Assembly (NCBI GenBank): GCA_937958345.1
Contig: CALGNW010000063.1
Location: 1-22,189 of the forward strand
Length of the DNA stretch: 22,189 bases
Source: an uncultured Neomegalonema sp.
Lineage (GTDB): Bacteria; Pseudomonadota; Alphaproteobacteria; Rhodobacterales; Rhodobacteraceae
Direction: 5' to 3'
The notes below the pieces were generated by a model. It ran no database searches. It worked only from the letters and a program-made list of their open reading frames with translations, and was not told the origin of the DNA. Shown in pieces: positions 1-6,245 of this stretch. Every line of letters starts with the position of its first letter. The first letter of the stretch is position 1. Both the position numbers and the translations under genes were made by a program.

Positions 1-834
1 AAATCCACCGCCGACGGCTATCGCCGCCTGCGCAACACCTTCCGCTTTATGCTCGGCGCGCTCGACGGGTTCACCGAGGCCGAACGCCTGCCCGTCGATC
101 AAATGCCAGAGCTGGAGCGCAGCATCCTGCACCGCCTGTCCGAACTCGATGGACTGGTTCGCAAGGGTTACGCGGATTTTGAATATCAAAAGCTGTTCAA
201 AACCGTGTTCGAGTTCGCGACCGTGGACCTGTCGGCATACTATTTCGATATCCGCAAAGACGCGCTCTACTGCGATGCGTCCGACAGCATCCGCCGCCGC
301 GCCTGCCGCACCGTCCTCGATATCCTGTTCGAGCGCCTGACAATCTGGCTCGCGCCGATGCTGTGCTTCACGATGGAGGAAATCTGGCTGAACCGCTTCC
401 CCTCCGAGACAGACTCGGTGCACCTCCACACGATTCCGGACACGCCCGCCGATTGGCAAGACGCAGACCTCGCCGCGAAATGGGCAGCGATCCGCAAGGT
501 CCGCCGCGTCGTCAACGGGGCCATCGAACCGCACCGGACAGCGAAGGAAATCGGCTCATCGCTCGAGGCCGCACCGACGGTCTACATCGCCGACCCCGCC
601 ATGCGCGAGGCCGCGCAGTCCGTCGATCTGGCGGATATGTGCATCACCTCAGCCATCACCATCAGCGCCGAAGCCGCCCCGGCGGATGCCTTCACGCTGG
701 ACGATATCGAGGGCGTTGCGGTCGTCTTCGCCAAGGCGGATGGCGGGAAATGTGCGCGATGCTGGAAAATCCTACCGGATGTCGGAACCCACAAGCACGA
801 TTCTGTCTGCTTGCGTTGTGATCAGGTCGTCTGA
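1..834 (+). CDS. ileS: Isoleucyl-tRNA synthetase, C-terminal part (5' end outside window)
   Basis: Attaches isoleucine to tRNA-Ile in the cytoplasm. The frame is open from base 1, so only the last 277 residues are seen. They begin KSTADGYRRLRNTFRFMLG, typical of the start of the anticodon-binding helical domain of bacterial IleRS, and continue through that domain (DLSAYYFDIRKDALYCD, then APMLCFTMEEIW). The C-terminus carries the zinc-knuckle pair CARCW and CLRC, characteristic of bacterial IleRS. The length fits the last third of a family of roughly 950 residues. It stops at TGA 832-834 and is followed by a GC-rich hairpin at 869-895. The catalytic domain (HIGH and KMSKS) lies off the left edge and cannot be checked. 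Identity is firm. Confidence 0.96.
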   Translation, partial: KSTADGYRRLRNTFRFMLGALDGFTEAERLPVDQMPELERSILHRLSELDGLVRKGYADFEYQKLFKTVFEFATVDLSAYYFDIRKDALYCDASDSIRRRACRTVLDILFERLTIWLAPMLCFTMEEIWLNRFPSETDSVHLHTIPDTPADWQDADLAAKWAAIRKVRRVVNGAIEPHRTAKEIGSSLEAAPTVYIADPAMREAAQSVDLADMCITSAITISAEAAPADAFTLDDIEGVAVVFAKADGGKCARCWKILPDVGTHKHDSVCLRCDQVV

Positions 835-868
835 TTCAACCTTTCAGACGCTATATTTCAGAATAATC

Positions 869-899
869 GGGGGCGGTGCGCAAAACCGCGCCCCCGTTT
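869..899 (+). terminator. Probable intrinsic terminator of ileS
   Basis: GGGGGC (869-874) pairs with GCCCCC (890-895). An inner GGT (875-877) can pair with ACC (885-887), leaving a two-base bulge on the 3' side. A short T run follows. It begins 34 nt after the ileS stop. The T tract is weak, so Rho-independent activity is likely but not certain. Confidence 0.6.
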
Positions 900-954
900 A
901 CCCTGAACAAATCATAGGCCGCACGCGCTTCGCTTGCCTAGAAAATCCCATTTT

Positions 955-1001
955 TACACAGTAAAGTTTTGTGTATTCTTAAGCGCGGAAACAACTTCCG
1001 C
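955..1001 (+). promoter_or_regulatory. Two inverted repeats in the AT-rich leader of the repeat-protein gene
   Basis: The 292-base gap between ileS and the start at 1127 has an AT-rich core. It contains TACACA (955-960) and TGTGTA (970-975) as 6-bp arms 9 nt apart, and CGCGGAA (984-990) and TTCCGCG (995-1001) as 7-bp arms 4 nt apart. They lie 126-172 nt upstream of the start, where a promoter and operators would be expected. A further 8-bp palindrome, TCACGTGA, is at 1070-1077. No convincing -35/-10 pair with normal spacing was found, and no known regulator is assigned. Confidence 0.3.
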
Positions 1002-1126
1002 GTCAATTCGGGAGAGAATACGCCAAAATCTTAATTTTATTTCCCAATCCGTACCATTTCGTGCCACACTCACGTGAACAGTGGAGACCTCAGAGTCACC
1101 CGTTTGTGAGAAAGAGGGATACAGGA

Positions 1127-2053
1127 ATGGACGTTTCAATGTTTGGTAAAAAAGCTGCGCTTGCTGCGCTTATGACCGTCGGCCCGATGGCAGTAATGGC
1201 GGGCACCACGTCCGCCTCCGCAAATTGTGGTGCGGTTTACTCAACCTGCTGCGCAAACTGCGGTACGACCAGCACGTCGAACCACGTGGTTCAGCCTGCG
1301 ACGACGCGCACGGTCGCCAAGACAGTATACGAGCAAGTGCCCGTAACCACGCACAAGCAGGTTCAGCGCACCGTGACCGAGCAGGTTCCGGTGACCAAAA
1401 CCGAACAGGTTGCCCGTCAGGTCGCCCGTCAGGTTCCTTTCACCACGACCGAACAGGTCGCTCGCACGGTGAACAAGCAAGTCACCGAAACGGTAATGGA
1501 CACGGTTGAAGAGACCTACTTCGAAACCGTTCCGGTAACGGTTTACAAAAAGGTCGAGCGCACCCGCACCAAGCAGGTTCCGCGCACGGTCACCAGAACC
1601 GTCCCAGAGACTGTTTATGAAACCGTGGAAAAAACCGCGTACCGCACCGAAATGGAAACGGTTTACGACAACGTTGAAAAAACGGTCATGGAATCGCGTC
1701 AGCGCACGGTAACCGAGTCGGTTCCGACGACGACGTACCAGACCCGCGCCAAAACGGTATACGAGCAGCAGGCTGTTCCTGCCGTTACGCGCACGATCAT
1801 CAACGTTACGCCGGCACCGGTCTATCAGGCTCCGCAGGTCGTTCAGGCTCCTGCTGCGCCCGCACCGATCTACCGTCCTGCTTATTTCCCGAGCTTTTAT
1901 GGCGGCGGGTTCTTCGGACGCGGTTACTTCGGCGGCAGCCGCCGTGTGACGAACAACGTCACGATCAACCGCACCATCAACCGGACGGTTGCGGCACCAA
2001 TGCCCGCTCCGATGCCAATGGCCCCGATGATGGGCGGCGGCGCGCACGACTAA
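1127..2053 (+). CDS. Secreted tetrad/16-residue tandem-repeat protein, function unknown
   Basis: 308 residues from ATG 1127. This start has GAGGG 8 nt upstream and gives a signal peptide; a longer frame from 1061 has neither advantage. Residues 1-32 are a basic start, hydrophobic stretch and probable signal peptidase I site (ASA before Asn33). Residues 34-46 hold four cysteines (C34, C41, C42, C45). Residues 61-220 are ten consecutive 16-residue units without indels, rich in T, V, E, K, R and Q, with valine at every fourth residue. The tail has APV/YQAP segments, a Gly/Phe/Tyr patch (about 260-274), an NNVTINRTINRTV stretch, a Met-Pro stretch and a final GGGAHD. No catalytic motif is visible. 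Valine/threonine repeats of this look resemble what I recall of the planctomycete YTV repeat, but I cannot claim homology. Export and a structural or adhesive surface role are inference. It is monocistronic, ending before a hairpin at 2083-2110. Confidence 0.88.
   Translation: MDVSMFGKKAALAALMTVGPMAVMAGTTSASANCGAVYSTCCANCGTTSTSNHVVQPATTRTVAKTVYEQVPVTTHKQVQRTVTEQVPVTKTEQVARQVARQVPFTTTEQVARTVNKQVTETVMDTVEETYFETVPVTVYKKVERTRTKQVPRTVTRTVPETVYETVEKTAYRTEMETVYDNVEKTVMESRQRTVTESVPTTTYQTRAKTVYEQQAVPAVTRTIINVTPAPVYQAPQVVQAPAAPAPIYRPAYFPSFYGGGFFGRGYFGGSRRVTNNVTINRTINRTVAAPMPAPMPMAPMMGGGAHD
1307..1786 (+). repeat. Ten tandem 48-bp units encoding 16-residue repeats
   Basis: Residues 61-220 split exactly into ten units of 16. 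The first three are the cleanest, with the pattern [RKE]-[TQ]-V-x-[KR]-[TQ]-V-x-[ER]-Q-V-P-[VF]-T-x-[HT]. Proline is at unit position 12 in units 1, 2, 3, 5, 6 and 9. On the four-residue register from residue 63 to 211, 28 of 38 positions are valine; the rest are T, R, K, E, A or Y. DNA identity between units is much lower than protein pattern conservation, so this is an old, selected repeat rather than a recent expansion. Confidence 0.85.
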
Positions 2054-2082
2054 GGTCGGCCAAGACCTACCGGACCTTCGAC

Positions 2083-2111
2083 AAACGGCCCTGCTCACGC
2101 GGGGCCGTTTT
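2083..2111. terminator. Bidirectional intrinsic terminator between convergent genes
   Basis: AAACGGCCC (2083-2091) and GGGCCGTTT (2102-2110) form a perfect 9-bp stem with a 10-nt loop. T residues follow on the plus strand, and the A-rich 5' arm gives T residues on the minus strand. It lies between the stop of the repeat-protein gene (2053) and the stop of the minus-strand gene (2135), so it can serve both. Confidence 0.8.
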
Positions 2112-2134
2112 CATTCAGGGCAAGCGTTTTTCCG

Positions 2135-3175
2135 TTATTTGCCCGCCGCCGCGCAGGCCGCCTCGAACGATATCCGCGCATTGCGCCATGGGATCCCGTC
2201 GGGATAGGCGCGCAGGGTCGGCAGCAGTTGCGCGGCGAAATCCTCCGACGCTTCTTTCGGCAACAACGACGGCAAATTATCAATCGCCGTCACAAACTTG
2301 CCCCCGGCAACCTCAACGAACGGCATCGTCCAGGGCGTCGGCGCGTCGTAAACCGGCAAAGGATTAAACTCTGAAAACGGATCGCAGGCGACGTCCGAAA
2401 TCATGCTCAGGCGTGCACCGGCCAAATCCTCGGGCCGCACCAGCATCAATCCCCGCCCGGTCATCAACACACAGTTCACAAGAATATCGTGGTTCAGCAA
2501 TCCGCCGCGATCCAACTCTGCGGTCTCCGCCTTGTCCCATCGGGTCGGCGCAATTCCGACGGATGCAAGCATATCATACGCGCCCTGCCCCGACCGGCCC
2601 AACGCACCGACAATCACGGCACGGGGCAGCGGATCGGTGGCGAGCGCGGCGATCTCTTTGACAAATATGTCTCGGCTTTCGGCGGACTTTACGCCCTTAA
2701 AAGGACCATCGACGCCTTTACGCTTTGCCAGCCATCCCCAAAGGCCAATCGCCGCGCCCAGCCATCCGGCCCAGTACCCGAACGCCGCAACCCGCTGGCC
2801 GCTGGCATCCGTCAGATACTCAAGATCGTACAGCGACCCGCCGCCATGGGAAAACCGCGCAAGTTCGTGGCGCCATCCCTGCTGTTCTTTGAACAGATGT
2901 GCAAAATGCGCGAACCGGCCTTTCAGGATGACCGGCGAACCGGGCAGTTCCTTTACCCCGAGGATCAGCGCATCGCGCGGCGCATCGGGCCACGCCTCGG
3001 ACGCGGCCAGTGCGCAGCCCGCCGACTTATAGGCATCGTTGGGGAAAACCCGTTTGGCGCTGCGCTCGACCGTCACCGTTGCGCCTGCCGCAATCAGCGA
3101 CGCCGCACCCGCAGGCGTCAGCGGCGCGCGGCGCTCGGTTTCGCGCGCTTCATCCCGCATCCAAATATGCATCAT
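2135..3175 (-). CDS. Saccharopine dehydrogenase-like protein (NAD+, L-lysine-forming type)
   Basis: 346 residues of the alanine dehydrogenase/PNT-type superfamily. The family's yeast member (Lys1) oxidises saccharopine to lysine and 2-oxoglutarate in the cytoplasm. Visible marks are the N-terminal RxExxxxERRxPLTP motif, KELP with Lys75 and FAHLFK with His93 at the places of the yeast active-site Lys and His, LYDLEYL, AAFGYWAG, and a dinucleotide-binding stretch VGALGRSGQGA near residues 195-205. The start at 3175 is chosen because its ATG overlaps the purN stop as ATGA; seven more upstream codons are open but lie inside purN. It is the last gene of the purM-purN block. Most alphaproteobacteria make lysine through diaminopimelate, so a catabolic or different substrate role is possible. 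The family call is strong; the physiological substrate is inferred. Confidence 0.85.
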   Translation of the reverse strand: MMHIWMRDEARETERRAPLTPAGAASLIAAGATVTVERSAKRVFPNDAYKSAGCALAASEAWPDAPRDALILGVKELPGSPVILKGRFAHFAHLFKEQQGWRHELARFSHGGGSLYDLEYLTDASGQRVAAFGYWAGWLGAAIGLWGWLAKRKGVDGPFKGVKSAESRDIFVKEIAALATDPLPRAVIVGALGRSGQGAYDMLASVGIAPTRWDKAETAELDRGGLLNHDILVNCVLMTGRGLMLVRPEDLAGARLSMISDVACDPFSEFNPLPVYDAPTPWTMPFVEVAGGKFVTAIDNLPSLLPKEASEDFAAQLLPTLRAYPDGIPWRNARISFEAACAAAGK

Positions 3176-3810
3176 GCCGCTCCGGGGTAACAAACACTGT
3201 CAGGCAGGGCTTCATCCGGCAGGGCGACGCGCTCATTCACGACAGGCGCGGCCCCGCTGGCAACCAACCGCAAAGCGGTGGGATAGAGTATATGCTCGGC
3301 CTTCAACACCCGCGCCGACAGGATATCGGGCGTATCACCCGCCGCGACCGGAACCACCGCCTGCGCGATAATCGGTCCCTCGTCCACAGGCGCACGCACA
3401 TAATGTACGGTACAGCCGTGCCAGCGCACGCCTTCGGCCAGCGCCCGCGCATGGGTATCCAGACCGGGAAACGACGGCAGCAAAGACGGATGAATGTTGA
3501 TCAGCTTATCGCGCCATTTCTCGACAAACCACGACGTCAGAACACGCATGTATCCGGCGTTACAGACCAGCTCGACCCCCGCACCGGTCAGGGCGGCATC
3601 AATCAGGCGCTCATGCGCCTCGCGGTCCATGCCCTTGTGGGAAATCCCCGCCGTGGCGATTCCCTGCGCCGCCGCCCATTCCAAGCCTGCCGCCGCCGGA
3701 TCGTTCGAGATCACCAGCACGACCTCCGCCGGAAAGTCCGCCTCGGCACAGGCCGCGACCAGCGCCTGCATGTTAGAGCCGCGCCCCGAAATTTGAATGC
3801 CGATCTTCAA
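3172..3810 (-). CDS. purN: Phosphoribosylglycinamide formyltransferase (GART)
   Basis: 212 residues. Third step of de novo purine synthesis: 10-formyl-THF formylates glycinamide ribonucleotide in the cytoplasm. The N-terminal phosphate-binding loop ISGRGSNMQAL (residues 7-17) and the catalytic set Asn105, His107 (NIHPSLLPSFPG) and Asp143 (DEGPIIAQ) are present. Length matches E. coli PurN. The start codon is TTG (3810-3808), overlapping the purM stop in the tetranucleotide TTGA; no ATG is available that keeps the conserved KIGIQISGRGSN start. The 3' end overlaps the next gene as ATGA. Both junctions point to translational coupling. Confidence 0.95.
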   Translation of the reverse strand: MKIGIQISGRGSNMQALVAACAEADFPAEVVLVISNDPAAAGLEWAAAQGIATAGISHKGMDREAHERLIDAALTGAGVELVCNAGYMRVLTSWFVEKWRDKLINIHPSLLPSFPGLDTHARALAEGVRWHGCTVHYVRAPVDEGPIIAQAVVPVAAGDTPDILSARVLKAEHILYPTALRLVASGAAPVVNERVALPDEALPDSVCYPGAA

Positions 3811-4853
3811 CGGTAAACCACCGCATCCCCCGCGCGGGGGATGATCTCACCGATGCGAGAAACGCTCTCGCCCTCGCCCTCCAGCGCCGCGCGCACGCTT
3901 GCCTCCGCGTCCGCTGCAACGACGACGACCATGCCGATACCGCAGTTGAACGCACGCCGCATCTCGGTCTCCTCGACGCCGCCCTCTTTCGCGATCCAGT
4001 CAAACACCGCCGGACGCTGCCAGCTCGACAGGTCTATCCTCGCTGCCAGATCATCGGCCAGCACGCGCGGGATATTCTCGGTCAGCCCGCCGCCGGTAAT
4101 ATGCGCAAAGCTGCGCACACCCGCGCTGGCCCGCATCGCCGCAAGGCATGACTTCACATAAATCCGTGTTGGCGTTATCAGCGCCTCGGCCACCGTTCCA
4201 CCGCCGAACGGCGACGGCGCATCCCATGCAAGGCCGGATTGCGCCACGATCTTACGGATCAGCGAATACCCGTTGGAATGCGGTCCCGACGATGCCAGCC
4301 CCAGCAACACATCACCGACCGCCGCCGCACGCGGCAGCACAGCGCCGCGCTCGACAGCCCCGACCGAGAAACCGGCGAGGTCGTAATCACCGCCCGAATA
4401 AAGCCCCGGCATTTCGGCGGTCTCACCCCCGATCAGACCGCATCCGGCTTGCCGGCAACCCTCGGCAATTCCCTCGACCACTGCCTTCCCGTGGGCGAGG
4501 TCAAGTTTGCCGGTCGCAAAATAATCAAGAAAAAACAAAGGCTCGGCGCCCTGCGCCAACAGATCATTCACACACATCGCAACCAGATCAATGCCGACGG
4601 TGTTGTGAATCCCGCTCTCGATGGCCACCTTCAGCTTGGTGCCGACGCCATCGGTGGCCGCGACGATAACAGGATCGTTGAAACCGGCTGCCTTGAGGTC
4701 GAAAAGGCCTCCGAAACCGCCGATGCCGCCCATCATACCGGGCCGCCGCGTTGATTTCACCGCAGGTTTAATCGCATCGACAAACGCGTTACCCGCATCC
4801 ACATCGACACCGGCATCGCGATAGGTCAGTCCGGGTTTGCTGTCGTCCGCCAT
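3807..4853 (-). CDS. purM: Phosphoribosylformylglycinamidine cyclo-ligase (AIR synthetase)
   Basis: 348 residues. Fifth step of de novo purine synthesis: ATP-dependent ring closure of FGAM to AIR, in the cytoplasm. Diagnostic stretches are LTYRDAGVDVDAGN near the N-terminus, ATDGVGTKLK, GIDLVAMCVNDLLAQGAEPLFFLDY, LIGGETAEMPGLY, SSGPHSNGYSLIR and ITGGGLTENIPR, all typical of PurM. The start is set at 4853 by GAGGA 7 nt upstream (rc of 4861-4865); 21 further upstream codons are open but lie over the region of the hairpin at 4905-4925. It leads a purM-purN-dehydrogenase operon. Since a hairpin sits about 50 nt upstream, its promoter must be very close or there is readthrough from the M16 genes. 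Confidence 0.96.
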   Translation of the reverse strand: MADDSKPGLTYRDAGVDVDAGNAFVDAIKPAVKSTRRPGMMGGIGGFGGLFDLKAAGFNDPVIVAATDGVGTKLKVAIESGIHNTVGIDLVAMCVNDLLAQGAEPLFFLDYFATGKLDLAHGKAVVEGIAEGCRQAGCGLIGGETAEMPGLYSGGDYDLAGFSVGAVERGAVLPRAAAVGDVLLGLASSGPHSNGYSLIRKIVAQSGLAWDAPSPFGGGTVAEALITPTRIYVKSCLAAMRASAGVRSFAHITGGGLTENIPRVLADDLAARIDLSSWQRPAVFDWIAKEGGVEETEMRRAFNCGIGMVVVVAADAEASVRAALEGEGESVSRIGEIIPRAGDAVVYR

Positions 4854-4897
4854 CGTCTGCTCCTCGTTTGAGCCGTGGCTACAGCAGGAAGGGCAAA

Positions 4898-4925
4898 TTT
4901 GAAACCCCGCGAACACATCGCGGGG
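4898..4925 (-). terminator. Probable terminator between the M16 genes and purM
   Basis: On the minus strand, CCCCGCGA (rc of 4918-4925) and TCGCGGGG (rc of 4905-4912) form a perfect 8-bp stem with a 5-nt loop. It is followed by the broken T-rich tract TTTCAAATTT. It starts 9 nt past the stop of the second M16 gene. The interrupted T tract leaves room for partial readthrough into purM. Confidence 0.65.
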
Positions 4926-4934
4926 CTTCGGATT

Positions 4935-6245
4935 TTAGTCCTCCAGACCACCGGGAGGATTACCGACAACCACGATGAACAGCTCGTCAGGCTTCAGCAA
5001 ACGCCCGGCCACGCGATTAACGTCCTCGACCGTCACGGCGTTGACCAGATCATTGCGGGTATCAATGTAATCAATCCCCAGATCCGCTGCCTGCAAACCG
5101 GCCAGATAACGCGCGATCTTCGCATTCGAGTCAAACCGCAGCGCGAACGCACCGGTCAGAAACTTTTTCGACTTTTCCAACTCGTCCGCCGTCACGCCCT
5201 CTTCGGCCAGCCGCCGCCATTCGGCGCGGATCAGATCAATCGACTGCTTGACCCGCTCGTTCGCTGTGGCGACCCCGCCCATATAAAGACCGGCACGGTC
5301 CATCGGATTCAGATACGAATAGACCGAATAGGCCAGACCGTTCTTCTCGCGCACTTCGCTGGTCAGCCGCGACCCGAAACCGCCGCCGCCGAAAATGTGG
5401 TTCATCACATACGCGGCGAGGAAATCATCGTCATTACGCAACAGGCCCTTATGGCCGAAAATTGCGGTGCTTTGCGGAATGTCCGCTTTGATTAGGTGCG
5501 TGCCGCTGACGCCTGATCCCTCGATAATCGAATTATCCAGTTCGACGCCCTCGGGCAGATCACCAAAGGTTTCATCCAACAGCGGACCCAGCGTTGCCGC
5601 ATCAATATCACCGACGACACCGATGAACATGCGCGACTTACCGGCCATCCGGCCATAGGTCGCGATAATATCGTCGCGGGTCAGCGGCGTGATCGTCTCG
5701 GGCGTGCCCTTGGTGGGGCGGCCATAGGGTGTGCCCGGAAACATCTGCGCAAACCACTCGGTCGCGCCCTGGGTATCGGGACTGACCAGATCAGATTTCA
5801 TGCCTGACAAAACCTGATCGCGCACGCGGTCAATCTGCCGTTGTTCAAAGGTCGGCTCGGTCAGTGCGATGTGCAACAGCTCGAAGCTTTCCTTCAGATT
5901 AACGCTCAGCGCACGCATGCCGACGGTAAATTCATCCCGTCCGCTGTCGAACCCGATCCGCGCGGACAGATCCTCCTTGCGCAGCGAGAACCCCTGCGAG
6001 TCCATGTCTCCCGCGCCCTCTTCGATCAGAGCAGCGGTCAGATAGGCCGCGCCGTCCTGCCCGTCGGCATCGGCACGCGCGCCGCTGCTGAACATGATCT
6101 CGACAGCGACCATCGGAATGGCGTGTTCTTCGACCAGCCATGCCTCGATCCCGCCGGGGCTGATGACCCGTTTGATCCGGTCTTCGGCGGCATGGGCCAG
6201 CGGCGAGACAAGAAGTGCCGCAACAAAAGCGATAAGCGTTTTCAT
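4935..6245 (-). CDS. M16 family peptidase-like protein lacking the zinc motif (non-catalytic partner)
   Basis: 436 residues. Residues 1-19 form a signal peptide ending AHA, so it is periplasmic. The M16 fold is recognisable (ATYGRMAGKSRMFIGVVGDID, then GGGGFGSRLTSEVREKNGLAYSVYS, which carries the conserved Arg/Tyr substrate-binding segment). The inverted zinc motif HxxEH is absent: the equivalent place reads YLTAALIEEGAG. Bacterial M16B peptidases often work as a heterodimer of one zinc subunit and one Arg/Tyr subunit, and this matches the second kind. Its ATG overlaps the stop of the upstream active subunit as ATGA (6242-6245), supporting coupled, stoichiometric synthesis. Substrate unknown. 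Confidence 0.92.
   Translation of the reverse strand: MKTLIAFVAALLVSPLAHAAEDRIKRVISPGGIEAWLVEEHAIPMVAVEIMFSSGARADADGQDGAAYLTAALIEEGAGDMDSQGFSLRKEDLSARIGFDSGRDEFTVGMRALSVNLKESFELLHIALTEPTFEQRQIDRVRDQVLSGMKSDLVSPDTQGATEWFAQMFPGTPYGRPTKGTPETITPLTRDDIIATYGRMAGKSRMFIGVVGDIDAATLGPLLDETFGDLPEGVELDNSIIEGSGVSGTHLIKADIPQSTAIFGHKGLLRNDDDFLAAYVMNHIFGGGGFGSRLTSEVREKNGLAYSVYSYLNPMDRAGLYMGGVATANERVKQSIDLIRAEWRRLAEEGVTADELEKSKKFLTGAFALRFDSNAKIARYLAGLQAADLGIDYIDTRNDLVNAVTVEDVNRVAGRLLKPDELFIVVVGNPPGGLED

Noticed and set aside
953..979. TTTACA (953-958) and TATTCT (974-979) as a promoter for the repeat-protein gene
   Set aside because: The spacer is only 15 nt and the match is weak; listed only as part of a region that probably contains a promoter.
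1307..1786. CRISPR-like or satellite DNA interpretation of the 48-bp periodicity
   Set aside because: The units are conserved at protein level within an open frame and differ at DNA level; there are no identical repeats with unique spacers.
1241..2098. Minus-strand open frame of 285 codons opposite the repeat protein
   Set aside because: Arg/Asn-rich mirror of the tandem repeat; it has no signal or ribosome site and overlaps the terminator region. The plus strand has the signal peptide and Shine-Dalgarno.
4875..5495. Plus-strand open frame starting in the gap before purM
   Set aside because: Antisense to the M16 partner gene; it runs through the terminator hairpin and has no family resemblance.
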